28,804 bases of DNA from a virus: positions 1-28,804 of the IMG/VR virus record IMGVR_UViG_3300038652_000277. One strand, given 5' to 3'. This document shows, in pieces, positions 1 to 7,335 of this stretch; the stretch's first letter is position 1, and every line of letters begins with the position of its first letter. The notes below the pieces were generated by a model. It did not search any database. It saw nothing but the letters and a program-made list of their open reading frames with translations, and was not told the DNA's origin. The position numbers and the translations under genes were made by a program.

Positions 1-218
1 AAAGTGTTTTCGACTATGTCCTGTATATCCTCTACATTAGGACTGCTGTCTTTAATTTGGTCATTTAAGTTTTTTTCTGTTTTTTCTGCTGCTTTTTTAG
101 ATATTTCTTCTATATTTGTATCCTGAATATCTCTAACTGCACTTGCTATTGCTTTTTCTATCTTATCTCTATTGTAAGCCACAACTGTACCATTTCTTTT
201 AATTACATTCTCTACCAA
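1..218 (-). CDS. Ribonucleotide reductase, N-terminal ATP-cone (partial)
   Basis: The reading frame starts at a TTG (216-218) behind AAAAGGAG with 7-nt spacing and runs off the left edge, so only about 72 residues are visible. The peptide opens VENVIKRNGTVVAYNRDKIE and continues KAIASAV. Later it has VEDIQDIVENT. This is the ATP-cone pattern found at the N-terminus of ribonucleotide reductase large subunits (and of NrdR), where it binds ATP or dATP for allosteric control. A glutaredoxin-like gene lies 14 nt upstream, which fits a dNTP-supply role. Whether this is class I, II or III (NrdA, NrdJ or NrdD) cannot be decided without the catalytic domain; an anaerobic host would favour II or III. 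NrdR is less likely because no zinc ribbon precedes the cone. Confidence 0.75.
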   Translation of the reverse strand, partial: MVENVIKRNGTVVAYNRDKIEKAIASAVRDIQDTNIEEISKKAAEKTEKNLNDQIKDSSPNVEDIQDIVENT

Positions 219-232
219 ATTATCACTCCTTT

Positions 233-448
233 TTATATTATATCTTCTAGTTTAACTAATTTACTGTCTTTAATTATAATTGGGAAATATTGTTGACCTG
301 CTGCTTTTGCTTTTTCCATGTATCTATCTGCATCTGCTGCTTTTAATTCAGTCATTAATGAATATGTATATTCTATTTCTTCTTCATCTAGTGCTTTTTC
401 TACTTTTCTGCATCTCTGGCAACCAGGATTGCCTATTACTTGTATCAT
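233..448 (-). CDS. Glutaredoxin/NrdH-like redox protein
   Basis: A 71-aa protein with the thioredoxin-fold layout of small glutaredoxins. A first beta strand (MIQVIGNPG) leads into a CQRC active site (C10, C13), then a helix (RKVEKALDEEEIEY), and the cis-proline strand YFPIII (P56). Such proteins pass electrons by dithiol exchange, typically to ribonucleotide reductase. The neighbouring ATP-cone gene 14 nt downstream makes that the natural partner. The start is ATG behind AAAGGAGG. The protein is shorter than a typical glutaredoxin (about 80-90 aa) but keeps both cysteines and the cis-Pro. A diverged paralogue without cysteines is encoded at 994-1383. Confidence 0.8.
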   Translation of the reverse strand: MIQVIGNPGCQRCRKVEKALDEEEIEYTYSLMTELKAADADRYMEKAKAAGQQYFPIIIKDSKLVKLEDII

Positions 449-486
449 TTAACCCCTCCTTTTAAATTCCATTTTTATTCTCCTCC

Positions 487-714
487 TTAGTTCAAATCAT
501 CATAAAAATCTAATTCTTCATTAATCACCTCTTTATCATCAAAATCAAAATCTTCACAGTTCTCTACATTAAACCCCTGAGCCACCATATGATCAATAGG
601 GGCATTATTATACTCACACCAATCAATGCTGTCCCCTGTGCCATAATAAGTTGGGGCACCATATAACTCTGCTTCATTTGTTATCTCTTTATGAATGCAC
701 CCATCACACTTCAT
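487..714 (-). CDS. Small Cys-containing acidic protein, unknown
   Basis: A 75-aa protein that I do not recognise. It begins MKCDGC and has four cysteines (C3, C6, C33, C53), a spacing compatible with a small metal site. The C-terminal third is very acidic (many D and E, ending in DFYDDLN). It lies between a zinc-ribbon-like gene and the glutaredoxin gene in an apparent single operon. The only Shine-Dalgarno-like sequence is a modest GGAAAGAG just before the ATG. No membrane segment or signal peptide is visible. Confidence 0.6.
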   Translation of the reverse strand: MKCDGCIHKEITNEAELYGAPTYYGTGDSIDWCEYNNAPIDHMVAQGFNVENCEDFDFDDKEVINEELDFYDDLN

Positions 715-724
715 CTCTTTCCAC

Positions 725-997
725 CTACTCTACATTTGGTTTATGAACCATACTATCAAATAACTGCTTTAAACAATCATCACAGAAATGGAACTCCTCA
801 ATCTCACAATTATCTAAAAAGCTACCATATCCTGGTGACGATAAATTAACGCTATGTACCCATGTTAACTCTACCATATTTCCACCAGCAGTAATTACCT
901 GTTCTCCTCCAAAATTGTTTCCACTATTGTTTCCCTCTGCATAAAATTTATCCCCACACATATTACAAGTGTACTTTGTCCTTTCTACTTCTTTCAT
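725..997 (-). CDS. Small zinc-ribbon-like protein, unknown
   Basis: A 90-aa protein with two CxxC knuckles far apart, CNMC (C11, C14) and CDDC (C72, C75), plus C64. This suggests one folded zinc site closing a loop rich in Gly, Asn and Ser (residues 21-60). Function is unknown; similar small Cys4 proteins are common in phage accessory operons and may bind nucleic acid or protein. Its ATG overlaps the stop of the upstream gene (ATGA, 4 nt), which indicates translational coupling. Confidence 0.6.
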   Translation of the reverse strand: MKEVERTKYTCNMCGDKFYAEGNNSGNNFGGEQVITAGGNMVELTWVHSVNLSSPGYGSFLDNCEIEEFHFCDDCLKQLFDSMVHKPNVE

Positions 998-1383
998 TTT
1001 TCCCCTCCTACCATTTCATCTAATATTGTTATCTCACTAATATGCCCCTTTTCTAATGAAATTAAGTATTCTTCTATACTTACTGCTTTTACATGGCTTT
1101 CTTTATAGCTTTCTGTGTTGTATAGGATATCAATTAATTCATATAATAATATTTTGTGTATATTTATTACATCACTTAACCCTACTATTTGGTTGTTTTG
1201 AAGTAATACAGGGTATCCTTCTCTTTCATCTGCTGCTCTTTTTATTCTCTCCTGCTGTTCTTCTGGTAAATCTACTAATGATAAATGTTCAAATTCTATA
1301 TTATGGTCTCTTAACACTGATACATATTTCTTACTTAGTCTGCTCTTTGGTCTGCTTATTAATTTAAATATGCTTATCACCAC
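994..1383 (-). CDS. Glutaredoxin-like paralogue with SxxS in place of CxxC
   Basis: A 129-aa protein whose first 72 residues can be laid by eye over the glutaredoxin encoded at 233-448. The segment PKSRLSKK corresponds to PGCQRCRK, so both redox cysteines are serines (S14, S17). The helix and second strand (VLRDHNIEFEHL) match ALDEEEIEYTYS, and GYPVLLQNNQIVGLSDV matches YFPIIIKDSKLVKLEDI with the cis-Pro kept (P58). A C-terminal extension of about 55 residues is helical and acidic. With no cysteine in the active site it cannot do dithiol chemistry; a binding or regulatory role is an inference. The annotated start is GTG 1383, overlapping a GGTGGTGA Shine-Dalgarno. An ATA at 1369-1371 sits at better spacing. 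Confidence 0.6.
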   Translation of the reverse strand: MVISIFKLISRPKSRLSKKYVSVLRDHNIEFEHLSLVDLPEEQQERIKRAADEREGYPVLLQNNQIVGLSDVINIHKILLYELIDILYNTESYKESHVKAVSIEEYLISLEKGHISEITILDEMVGGEK

Positions 1384-1731
1384 CTAATACAGTTTTATTT
1401 CTCCATTTAACAGTTTGTAAACTCTGTTTACCCCACCATTTATCCAATACTCAACTCCTTTATTAGTCATATTGTATCTCTCTGCTAATTCTGTTAAGTT
1501 GTACTGATCAACATAGAAATCTATTAGTATGTATTTCATTTTATCATCTAAACAATCATGTGTCAAGCAACTTTTTAAATCTATTAATATATCTAGTGCT
1601 ATGCTATCTCCCATATTAGCCCATCTTTCTAATCTTCTGTAATTATTTAACAAATATCGTACAACATCTTTTTTTGAGTAGTCGGCTAAGTTTAGCAACT
1701 CTCTATTTAGTTTATCAGCTATTTTAACCAC
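1384..1731 (-). CDS. ArpU/RinA-like HTH transcription regulator
   Basis: A 115-aa basic protein with the layout of phage ArpU/RinA-type late-gene regulators. An N-terminal helical part (VRYLLNNYRRLERWAN then a GDSIALDILIDL helix) precedes a sigma region 4-like helix-turn-helix. The HTH reads LTELAERYNMTNKGVEYWIN and is followed by GGVNRVYKLLNG. Such proteins activate late or packaging genes in Firmicute phages. It overlaps the holA-like gene by 8 nt. The GTG at 1731 abuts the GAGGAGG Shine-Dalgarno with no spacing, so the true start may lie a few codons in (ATA 1720-1722, or TTG further down). The HTH assignment rests on pattern recognition only. Confidence 0.6.
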   Translation of the reverse strand: MVKIADKLNRELLNLADYSKKDVVRYLLNNYRRLERWANMGDSIALDILIDLKSCLTHDCLDDKMKYILIDFYVDQYNLTELAERYNMTNKGVEYWINGGVNRVYKLLNGEIKLY

Positions 1732-2554
1732 CTCCTCTAGTGTAGATATAACTGCATATATAATCTAAGGCTAATTCTGGGCTTATTTTTCCTGTTTTTA
1801 TTTTTCTATTATACTCATTGACTGTCTTAAACATGGTCATTAGGCTCTCTTTTGAGTATGTTCTTGCCTGTTTTTTAAATATTTTTACTTGATAAGGATG
1901 TAAACTAAAGTCTTTTGCTATATTTCCTTTTTGTTCTTTACATATAATCAAACCTCTCAACTGTTGTGCTATCATGTAAAGCAGTTTTATAGGGTGTTCA
2001 TTTAGTCTATTTAAGTATTTCATATAATTGTTATTTTCAAAAAGAGCATTTATGAAAATAAAGATGTCATTGTCTTTTGTTATCTCTAACTGCTCTATGT
2101 AGTTATTCTTTTCTGTTCGATTAAGGTATTGCAGTCTTTGTACCTCATTGTAGATGCTGCCCACATCTTTTTTATGCTTTGTAATTTTCTCTGCCTGTCT
2201 TTTTGTTATCCCCAATTTTGTGATTATCTGGTTTTTAATGAAGTCCTCATTTGCATCTATAGTTGTATCTACTATTTCTTCTTTATCTGCTGTTTTAAAT
2301 ATTTTCCTTCTTCCATCTTTTTTATCCACCTGGATCACAAATTTATACTCTCTTTCTAACTTACTGAAATCAGAACTAAGGAGGTCAGGGTTCTTTAATA
2401 ATCTATTCTTTCTCAATAAACCACCTTTAGGTAAAAACGCACTGATTTCATAATCACCTAAATATTCCTTTATTAATTTATCTGTTAACTGGTTGTTGCC
2501 TATAAATATGTATTTATCTTTTTTCTCTGTGCTTAAAAAATCAGTGATGTTCAA
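1724..2554 (-). CDS. holA: DNA polymerase III delta subunit-like (clamp loader)
   Basis: A 276-aa protein. The C-terminal half has the HolA signature pattern HPIKLLYMIAQQLRGLIICK, then SLHPYQVKIFKKQAR, then a helix ending in the NRKIKTG motif before SPELALDYI. In bacteria delta is the clamp-opening wrench of the loader. The N-terminal half is diverged and carries no obvious Walker motif, as expected for delta. The bacterial protein is about 330-345 aa, so this one is short. It starts at TTG 2554 behind AAGGAGGTT, right after the stop of the delta'-like gene. The order dnaX-holB-holA in one operon strongly supports the call. Confidence 0.75.
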   Translation of the reverse strand: MNITDFLSTEKKDKYIFIGNNQLTDKLIKEYLGDYEISAFLPKGGLLRKNRLLKNPDLLSSDFSKLEREYKFVIQVDKKDGRRKIFKTADKEEIVDTTIDANEDFIKNQIITKLGITKRQAEKITKHKKDVGSIYNEVQRLQYLNRTEKNNYIEQLEITKDNDIFIFINALFENNNYMKYLNRLNEHPIKLLYMIAQQLRGLIICKEQKGNIAKDFSLHPYQVKIFKKQARTYSKESLMTMFKTVNEYNRKIKTGKISPELALDYICSYIYTRGGG

Positions 2555-3220
2555 TTAAATAACCTCCTTAATCTTAATAAACATTTCCTCTAATATGAAA
2601 TTATACCCTTTATCATAATAATGTTCGTACTCTGTTATTATTTTTATTACCTCTGGGTCTTTCATATAATATTTTAATGGTTTTGAGAATAGTATAAAAT
2701 CTTCTATTTCTAAATTAAATAAACTTGATACTCTCATTTTTTCTATATTATCTGCTATCTTCTTTGCCACCTCTATGGTGTCTTTATCTGCCTTCTGTAA
2801 TAGTCCTATGGTATCATAGTAATTAAGGTATTCTTCCTTCTCTGCTGCCGATTTTAACTGCTCTCGGGTGTAATTATCCATTGTGAAGATAGCTGCTCTA
2901 GTCTGCAAAGTTCTTATAAACTGATTCTTAAATCTACCTGTAATTATTATTCTTGTGTGCTCATTTGGTTCTTCTGTGATCTTTAATAGTGTATTCTGTG
3001 ATTGATAATTCATTTCATTAATATTAAAGAGATATGTTCTTTCACTAGTTAATTTACTACTGTCTGAAATCACATACCTCACATCATCTACTGTTGCCAG
3101 TCCTCCTACTACATCTTTATATTTTTCTTTTATTAATGTTTTCTTCCCACTTCTATGCTTACCTAACAATATCACAAACTGTGGGAACTCTTTATTTAAT
3201 AACCTCTGCTGCCCTATCAT
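2555..3220 (-). CDS. holB: DNA polymerase III delta' subunit-like (clamp loader)
   Basis: A 221-aa AAA+-like protein with a degenerate P-loop (GKHRSGKK, residues 20-27, Lys where Ser/Thr should be), the helix QNTLLKITEEP, a sensor-like RIIITGRF and a TRAAIF segment in the place of the SRC motif. These are the hallmarks of delta', the stator of the bacterial clamp loader, which usually does not hydrolyse ATP. I place the start at ATG 3220. GGTGA lies 5 nt before it, and it comes 1 nt after the dnaX stop; an upstream in-frame GTG at 3229 has no Shine-Dalgarno. The C-terminal collar is shorter than in cellular homologues (about 330 aa). Confidence 0.75.
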   Translation of the reverse strand: MIGQQRLLNKEFPQFVILLGKHRSGKKTLIKEKYKDVVGGLATVDDVRYVISDSSKLTSERTYLFNINEMNYQSQNTLLKITEEPNEHTRIIITGRFKNQFIRTLQTRAAIFTMDNYTREQLKSAAEKEEYLNYYDTIGLLQKADKDTIEVAKKIADNIEKMRVSSLFNLEIEDFILFSKPLKYYMKDPEVIKIITEYEHYYDKGYNFILEEMFIKIKEVI

Positions 3221-3221
3221 A

Positions 3222-4226
3222 TTAATCACCCATCATCTTCATTAAGTGCCCTTGAATTAATAATTTCTCATCATTCTCATATCTAAGGCTAACATATAAG
3301 TTATTAAACTCATTAAATAAATCTCTTAACCTGTAACCACTATCAGTTACCACTTCTACCATTTCATCTAGGTTTTCTTCATACATTATTGGGACTTTTA
3401 TATAGTCAAATTCCCTAAACAGTGCATATTTTGTTAATTCAACTGTAAATTTAGCTGTTTGCTCTATTAGTTTTGTTAAATTTTTACCATCTTGGTGTGC
3501 TTTTTCTACTATCTCTAATACTTCTTTAGGGTTTGTTGAGGTTAATATTGATTTAAATAATTTAAAAATTAATGGATAATTAACACTGCCTGTTAGTTCT
3601 GTTATTTCTTCTATTGTTGGGTTTTCTATTTTTAGTGCCCTCTCTAAGATACTCACTGCACTTCTTACACTACCATCTGCTATCTTTGCTATATATTCTA
3701 CTACTTCTTTTTCTATTTGTTGTCCTTCTTTTTCCAGGATCATCTCTAACATTCCTGCTATTGCTGTCCAGCTTATCCTGGTAAACTCAAAGTGCTGCAC
3801 TCTTGTATGTATTGTAGGTATTATCTTCTCTGGTTCTGTGGTTGCTAATATAAACACAACCCCCTCTGGTGGTTCTTCTAGTGTTTTTAGTAAAGCATTA
3901 AATGATGATTTACTGAGTTGGTGGGCTTCATCTATAATATATAATTTATTGTTGCTAATCATTGATTTCATTTTAGTGTTTTCTCTTATCTGCCTTATAT
4001 TATCCACTGAATTGTTGCTCGCACCATCTATCTCTATTGTTTCAGCATTTAACTCATTAGCAAATATTCTTGCTATTGTTGTTTTACCTACACCACTACC
4101 TCCACTGAAAAGATAACCAGTGGAGATGTCATTTTCTTTTAGTTGTGCTTTCAATATTTTCTTATTTAGTTTTTGACCTAGCACATCTTCAAAAGTTTTA
4201 GGTCTATATTTTACTGCTAAACTCAT
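3222..4226 (-). CDS. dnaX: DNA polymerase III gamma/tau-like clamp-loader ATPase
   Basis: A 334-aa protein opening LAVKYRPKTFEDVLGQ, as in DnaX. Motifs in order are Walker A GGSGVGKTT (42-50), the EIDGASNNSVDNIR segment (65-78), Walker B with DEAH (99-102), the helix SSFNALLKTLEEPPEG, sensor I ATTEPEKI (128-135), and TRVQ (141-144) in the place of the SRC arginine-finger motif. The four-cysteine zinc module that bacterial DnaX carries before EIDAAS is absent; FANELNAET joins directly. The tau-specific C-terminus that binds DnaE and DnaB is also missing, so this is a gamma-like core. It is the first gene behind a consensus promoter (4266-4294). Confidence 0.9.
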   Translation of the reverse strand: MSLAVKYRPKTFEDVLGQKLNKKILKAQLKENDISTGYLFSGGSGVGKTTIARIFANELNAETIEIDGASNNSVDNIRQIRENTKMKSMISNNKLYIIDEAHQLSKSSFNALLKTLEEPPEGVVFILATTEPEKIIPTIHTRVQHFEFTRISWTAIAGMLEMILEKEGQQIEKEVVEYIAKIADGSVRSAVSILERALKIENPTIEEITELTGSVNYPLIFKLFKSILTSTNPKEVLEIVEKAHQDGKNLTKLIEQTAKFTVELTKYALFREFDYIKVPIMYEENLDEMVEVVTDSGYRLRDLFNEFNNLYVSLRYENDEKLLIQGHLMKMMGD

Positions 4227-4265
4227 TTTTACTTCTCCTCCATTTCTTTTCCCCTTCTACATATA

Positions 4266-4294
4266 ATTATACCAAATTGAGAGGTTGTTGTCAA
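4266..4294 (-). promoter_or_regulatory. Consensus sigma-70 promoter for clamp-loader operon
   Basis: On the minus strand TTGACA (4289-4294) and TATAAT (4266-4271) are separated by exactly 17 bp, a perfect match to the vegetative consensus. The -35 box overlaps the stop codon of the gene ending at 4291. The dnaX-like ATG lies 40 nt past the -10 box, behind ATGGAGGAG. Confidence 0.85.
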
Positions 4295-4650
4295 GGAATT
4301 TGTTGACTTTCTTTCATTTTAATATAAGCATAATACATATCTAAAAAGCTCTTTTCATCTAATAAAAAATATTCTTCTCCTTCTATATCTCCAAAATTTA
4401 AAACTACTGCATTTAGATCAATCTTTTTAAAGAAGGCTTCCTCTGATAACTTCTCTAAAAATTCTTTTTTTATTGTTTGCTGCTTTTGTGGCTCTTTCAT
4501 TGTTTTACATTCTAATAATATAAACTGACCTCTCACATCCCCTACTTTGAAATCAGGAGCACCACTGTTATTTACATTATATGTTTTTCCATCTACCATT
4601 TTAACCAGTTTAGTTACTTTTTGTTCATGTGGCTTACTTATTTCTCTCAT
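4291..4650 (-). CDS. Small PD-(D/E)XK nuclease-like protein
   Basis: A 119-aa protein with a core resembling the PD-(D/E)XK nuclease fold: SGAPDFKVG (D33), then FILLECKT (E47, K49), followed by a Gln-rich helix start (QKQQTIKKEFL). This order (Asp, ExK, Gln) is that of small phage resolvases and VRR-NUC/Vsr-like enzymes. It probably acts on branched or damaged DNA during replication, but the exact family is not identified. It is the last gene before the promoter of the clamp-loader operon and follows the C5 methylase gene by 13 nt. Confidence 0.55.
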   Translation of the reverse strand: MREISKPHEQKVTKLVKMVDGKTYNVNNSGAPDFKVGDVRGQFILLECKTMKEPQKQQTIKKEFLEKLSEEAFFKKIDLNAVVLNFGDIEGEEYFLLDEKSFLDMYYAYIKMKESQQIP

Positions 4651-4663
4651 TATTTACCCCTTT

Positions 4664-5767
4664 CTATAAACTACATAATTTATATTGATTATTGGCAATC
4701 CCATTTGATCTTTCTTCTTTCTTAATGTCCTCTTTTTTATATATGCTTTTGAATATTTCTTCTAACACAGGAACTACAATACTGTTACCTGCCATCTTAT
4801 ACATTCTAGTGTCTGACTGATCAGAACCATTATAAAAATCACTTTCTAACCTTTTCTTTGCTTTATAATAATCAACATTATCAAAACCCATCAACTTAAA
4901 ATATTCTAAAGGAGTTAACTTTCTTATGCTATACTCAGTTTCATCAAACTCTGTTATATCAATCTGCTTTGGTTGCTTATAGTCAGAAGCTAATAAAGAC
5001 CCGACTAGATAATTTATATCATGCACCCACTGTCTTGAATTAGTCCCCTGTGCTCTTATTGGTTGGGTTGTTCCTTTAATAACCATATCGCCTGTTTGTG
5101 GTATCTTATTCTGCAATTTTTGATTATTAAGGCTCTCTTTATATCTCTTATGATATTCTTCATTAAGATAATATTTCTCATTAACCTTTTTTTCTAAGGT
5201 ATCTTTTAAAATTAGACTTTCTTTTCTTCTGCCCACATGTAAATCAAGGCACTTCAAGCTGCTCACAATAAACAATCTATTTCTATTTTGGGGGGCACTG
5301 AAATGTTGGGAATTTAAGGTTAAAATTTTAGTCTGATACCCCATTTCCCTTAAAATATGTAACCAGTCTTTCAAACTATGTCTAAATTTATTAGATAATA
5401 GATTAGGTACATTCTCTGCTATCATCACCTCTGGTTTCTTATTTTCTGCAATTCTCATAGCTTCCCATAAAAGACCACTCCTGGTTTCTGACCCTTTTGA
5501 AAACCCTAATTTATTGCCTGATATACTTATATCTTGACAAGGAAACCCATATGTCATTAAATTAAAATCATCTAGTTTCTCTGCATCAATATTTTTTATG
5601 TTGCCTAAGTTTTTATCCTCACTCACACTGTGTATAGCAGAATAAGCAGCAGAAGGGTATTTATCTATCTCTGAATACCCAACTAAGTCATAAGCCACAT
5701 CTATGTTTGAAAGTGCCTTCTCAAATGCCCCTATACCACTAAATAAACTTAATAACCTCACCCCCAT
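4664..5767 (-). CDS. C5-cytosine DNA methyltransferase
   Basis: A 367-aa protein with the classical m5C methylase motifs. These are SAM-binding motif I LLSLFSGIGAFEKAL (residues 5-19), motif IV GFPCQDIS with catalytic C77, motif VI AENVPNLL (E118), motif VIII QNRNRLFIV (from Q160), a target-recognition region between about 180 and 310, and motif X MAGNSIVVPVLEEIF near the end. It transfers methyl from SAM to cytosine C5 at an unknown site. No restriction endonuclease is adjacent, so it is an orphan phage methylase, most simply a defence against host restriction. ATG start behind AAAGGAGG. Confidence 0.93.
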   Translation of the reverse strand: MGVRLLSLFSGIGAFEKALSNIDVAYDLVGYSEIDKYPSAAYSAIHSVSEDKNLGNIKNIDAEKLDDFNLMTYGFPCQDISISGNKLGFSKGSETRSGLLWEAMRIAENKKPEVMIAENVPNLLSNKFRHSLKDWLHILREMGYQTKILTLNSQHFSAPQNRNRLFIVSSLKCLDLHVGRRKESLILKDTLEKKVNEKYYLNEEYHKRYKESLNNQKLQNKIPQTGDMVIKGTTQPIRAQGTNSRQWVHDINYLVGSLLASDYKQPKQIDITEFDETEYSIRKLTPLEYFKLMGFDNVDYYKAKKRLESDFYNGSDQSDTRMYKMAGNSIVVPVLEEIFKSIYKKEDIKKEERSNGIANNQYKLCSL

Positions 5768-5777
5768 GTTTAACCTC

Positions 5778-6818
5778 CTAAAGTTTACTCACCTTCTCAT
5801 TAACCTTATCTCTTATCTCTTTATATAGTTCTTGATCTTCCTGTAATTTCTCTTTCAGTGCTAATTTACCTTGAAACTGCATTTTCTCTCCATCTTCATC
5901 ATATAATAATTCTCCTGTGTCATTATCAAAAAGTTTATACCAGGCACCTGCTTTTGCTATGATCTTTTCTTCCACTGCTGTTTCTATTGTATCCTCAAAT
6001 ATATCTATTCCTTCCATATAATTGAGGGTGTAACTAGCAAAGGCTCTATTTGGTTTACTGACCTTAGTCTTAACTATTTTTAATTCTACTAACTGCCCTA
6101 CTGGTCTATCTGCATTTCTCGATATTTTCTTATAATCCTCATCTAATAAACTCCCTTTTTTAGAGAATATTCTCAAAGCTGAATAATGTTTTAGTGCTCT
6201 CCCTCCTGGTGTTCTAAAGTTATTGAAGGGATTATCTATGTCCTCTCTAACCTGGTTGATAATAAATAAACTGGTATTATATTTAATAAGTAATCTTATT
6301 ATTTGCTTACAAAACTCTGTCATTGGAAGGCTTATTCCACCATATGTCTTTTTACCTACACTCTCATTTAGTTTAGAAGCAGGCAGCAAAGAAGGCAAAC
6401 TATCTAATACTACTACTGATAATCCTCCTGTGGACACTAATTCTATTATATAATCTAATACTTCTTCTGCTGTCTCTACTTCTGGTGCCATCACTATTAG
6501 ATTTTCTACATTCACCCCTAATTTCTCTGCCCATTTTAAATCAAGAGTGTGCTCTGCATCTATGTATAATGCTCTTTTATCTGGGAACATTTTCTGTGCT
6601 TCCCCACAAAAACCTAATGCTGTTGTTGTCTTACCACTACCATCTGACCCTGCTATCTCTGTTATTCTTTTTAGTGGCAGTCCCCCATATAATTGCCAGT
6701 TAATCTTTGGTGAGGGGAATGGTATTTTATCTATTCCTTCATAATCCATATTTTCTTTAATAAGCGGTCTGTCTTTACCTCTATTTATATTTCTTATAGC
6801 ATCATCTAGTTTACTCAT
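5778..6818 (-). CDS. recA: RecA-like recombinase
   Basis: A 346-aa RecA/UvsX-type ATPase. Walker A is GSDGSGKTT (57-65), with YIDAEHTLD, Walker B LSVVVLDSLPSL (133-144), and an L2 region with FIINQVREDIDNPF then TPGGRALKHYSALRI. It forms filaments on single-stranded DNA and drives strand exchange. I chose ATG 6818, with AAGTGGTGA placed 5 nt before it, over the GTG at 6830. The gene overlaps the upstream gene's stop by 8 nt. It sits with SNF2, Cas4-like and RecU-like genes, which suggests recombination-dependent replication or repair. Confidence 0.92.
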   Translation of the reverse strand: MSKLDDAIRNINRGKDRPLIKENMDYEGIDKIPFPSPKINWQLYGGLPLKRITEIAGSDGSGKTTTALGFCGEAQKMFPDKRALYIDAEHTLDLKWAEKLGVNVENLIVMAPEVETAEEVLDYIIELVSTGGLSVVVLDSLPSLLPASKLNESVGKKTYGGISLPMTEFCKQIIRLLIKYNTSLFIINQVREDIDNPFNNFRTPGGRALKHYSALRIFSKKGSLLDEDYKKISRNADRPVGQLVELKIVKTKVSKPNRAFASYTLNYMEGIDIFEDTIETAVEEKIIAKAGAWYKLFDNDTGELLYDEDGEKMQFQGKLALKEKLQEDQELYKEIRDKVNEKVSKL

Positions 6819-7335
6819 TCTGATCACCACTTTGCCCTACTGTGCTTGTGCTGTGATTAAAGGTTATCTCTGCTTTTCTTTTATCCACTATCTTCTTTAC
6901 TCCTGTATATACATTTTCTGCTTTTTCTATTTTTGACTTTAACTTCTTATATGCTCTCTTATATGCTTTCTCAATTATATCTTCTTCTAAAGTGGCTAAA
7001 CTTGCCTGTGATTCCTTTTCTGGAATTGTGCCCTCTACCTTTAATATCTTCTCATCATAGGCTTCATTCTTCATACTACCTGCCACATCCCCCTCAACAC
7101 CCAAATGCTCTAATCTCTCATTAGCAAAATAAATATAAGTGGGAAGTCTTATTGTAATCAGTTCCAATTCTTGTTCTGATAATTCACCTTTTTTTACCTT
7201 TTCTCTTATTTCTTCTAAGTAATTATCTAAATCTTCTATGTAATCCCCTATAATGCCCCCAACTAAACGATTAACTCTGTTTGAATTAACATTTAAATCA
7301 TTCAATAGTTGTTTAACTTTATCTTCTTTTATCAT
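6811..7335 (-). CDS. Helical protein upstream of recA, unknown
   Basis: A 174-aa protein, mostly predicted helix with high Lys/Glu content, that I do not recognise. It has an N-terminal helical repeat-like part, a central segment TIRLPTYIYFANERLEHLGV, and a C-terminal run of basic helices (YKRAYKKLKSKIEKAENV). It ends in a polar tail. The start overlaps the resolvase gene by ATGA (4 nt), and its stop overlaps the recA start. The tight coupling on both sides suggests a partner in recombination, but that is inferred from position only. Confidence 0.6.
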   Translation of the reverse strand: MIKEDKVKQLLNDLNVNSNRVNRLVGGIIGDYIEDLDNYLEEIREKVKKGELSEQELELITIRLPTYIYFANERLEHLGVEGDVAGSMKNEAYDEKILKVEGTIPEKESQASLATLEEDIIEKAYKRAYKKLKSKIEKAENVYTGVKKIVDKRKAEITFNHSTSTVGQSGDQNE

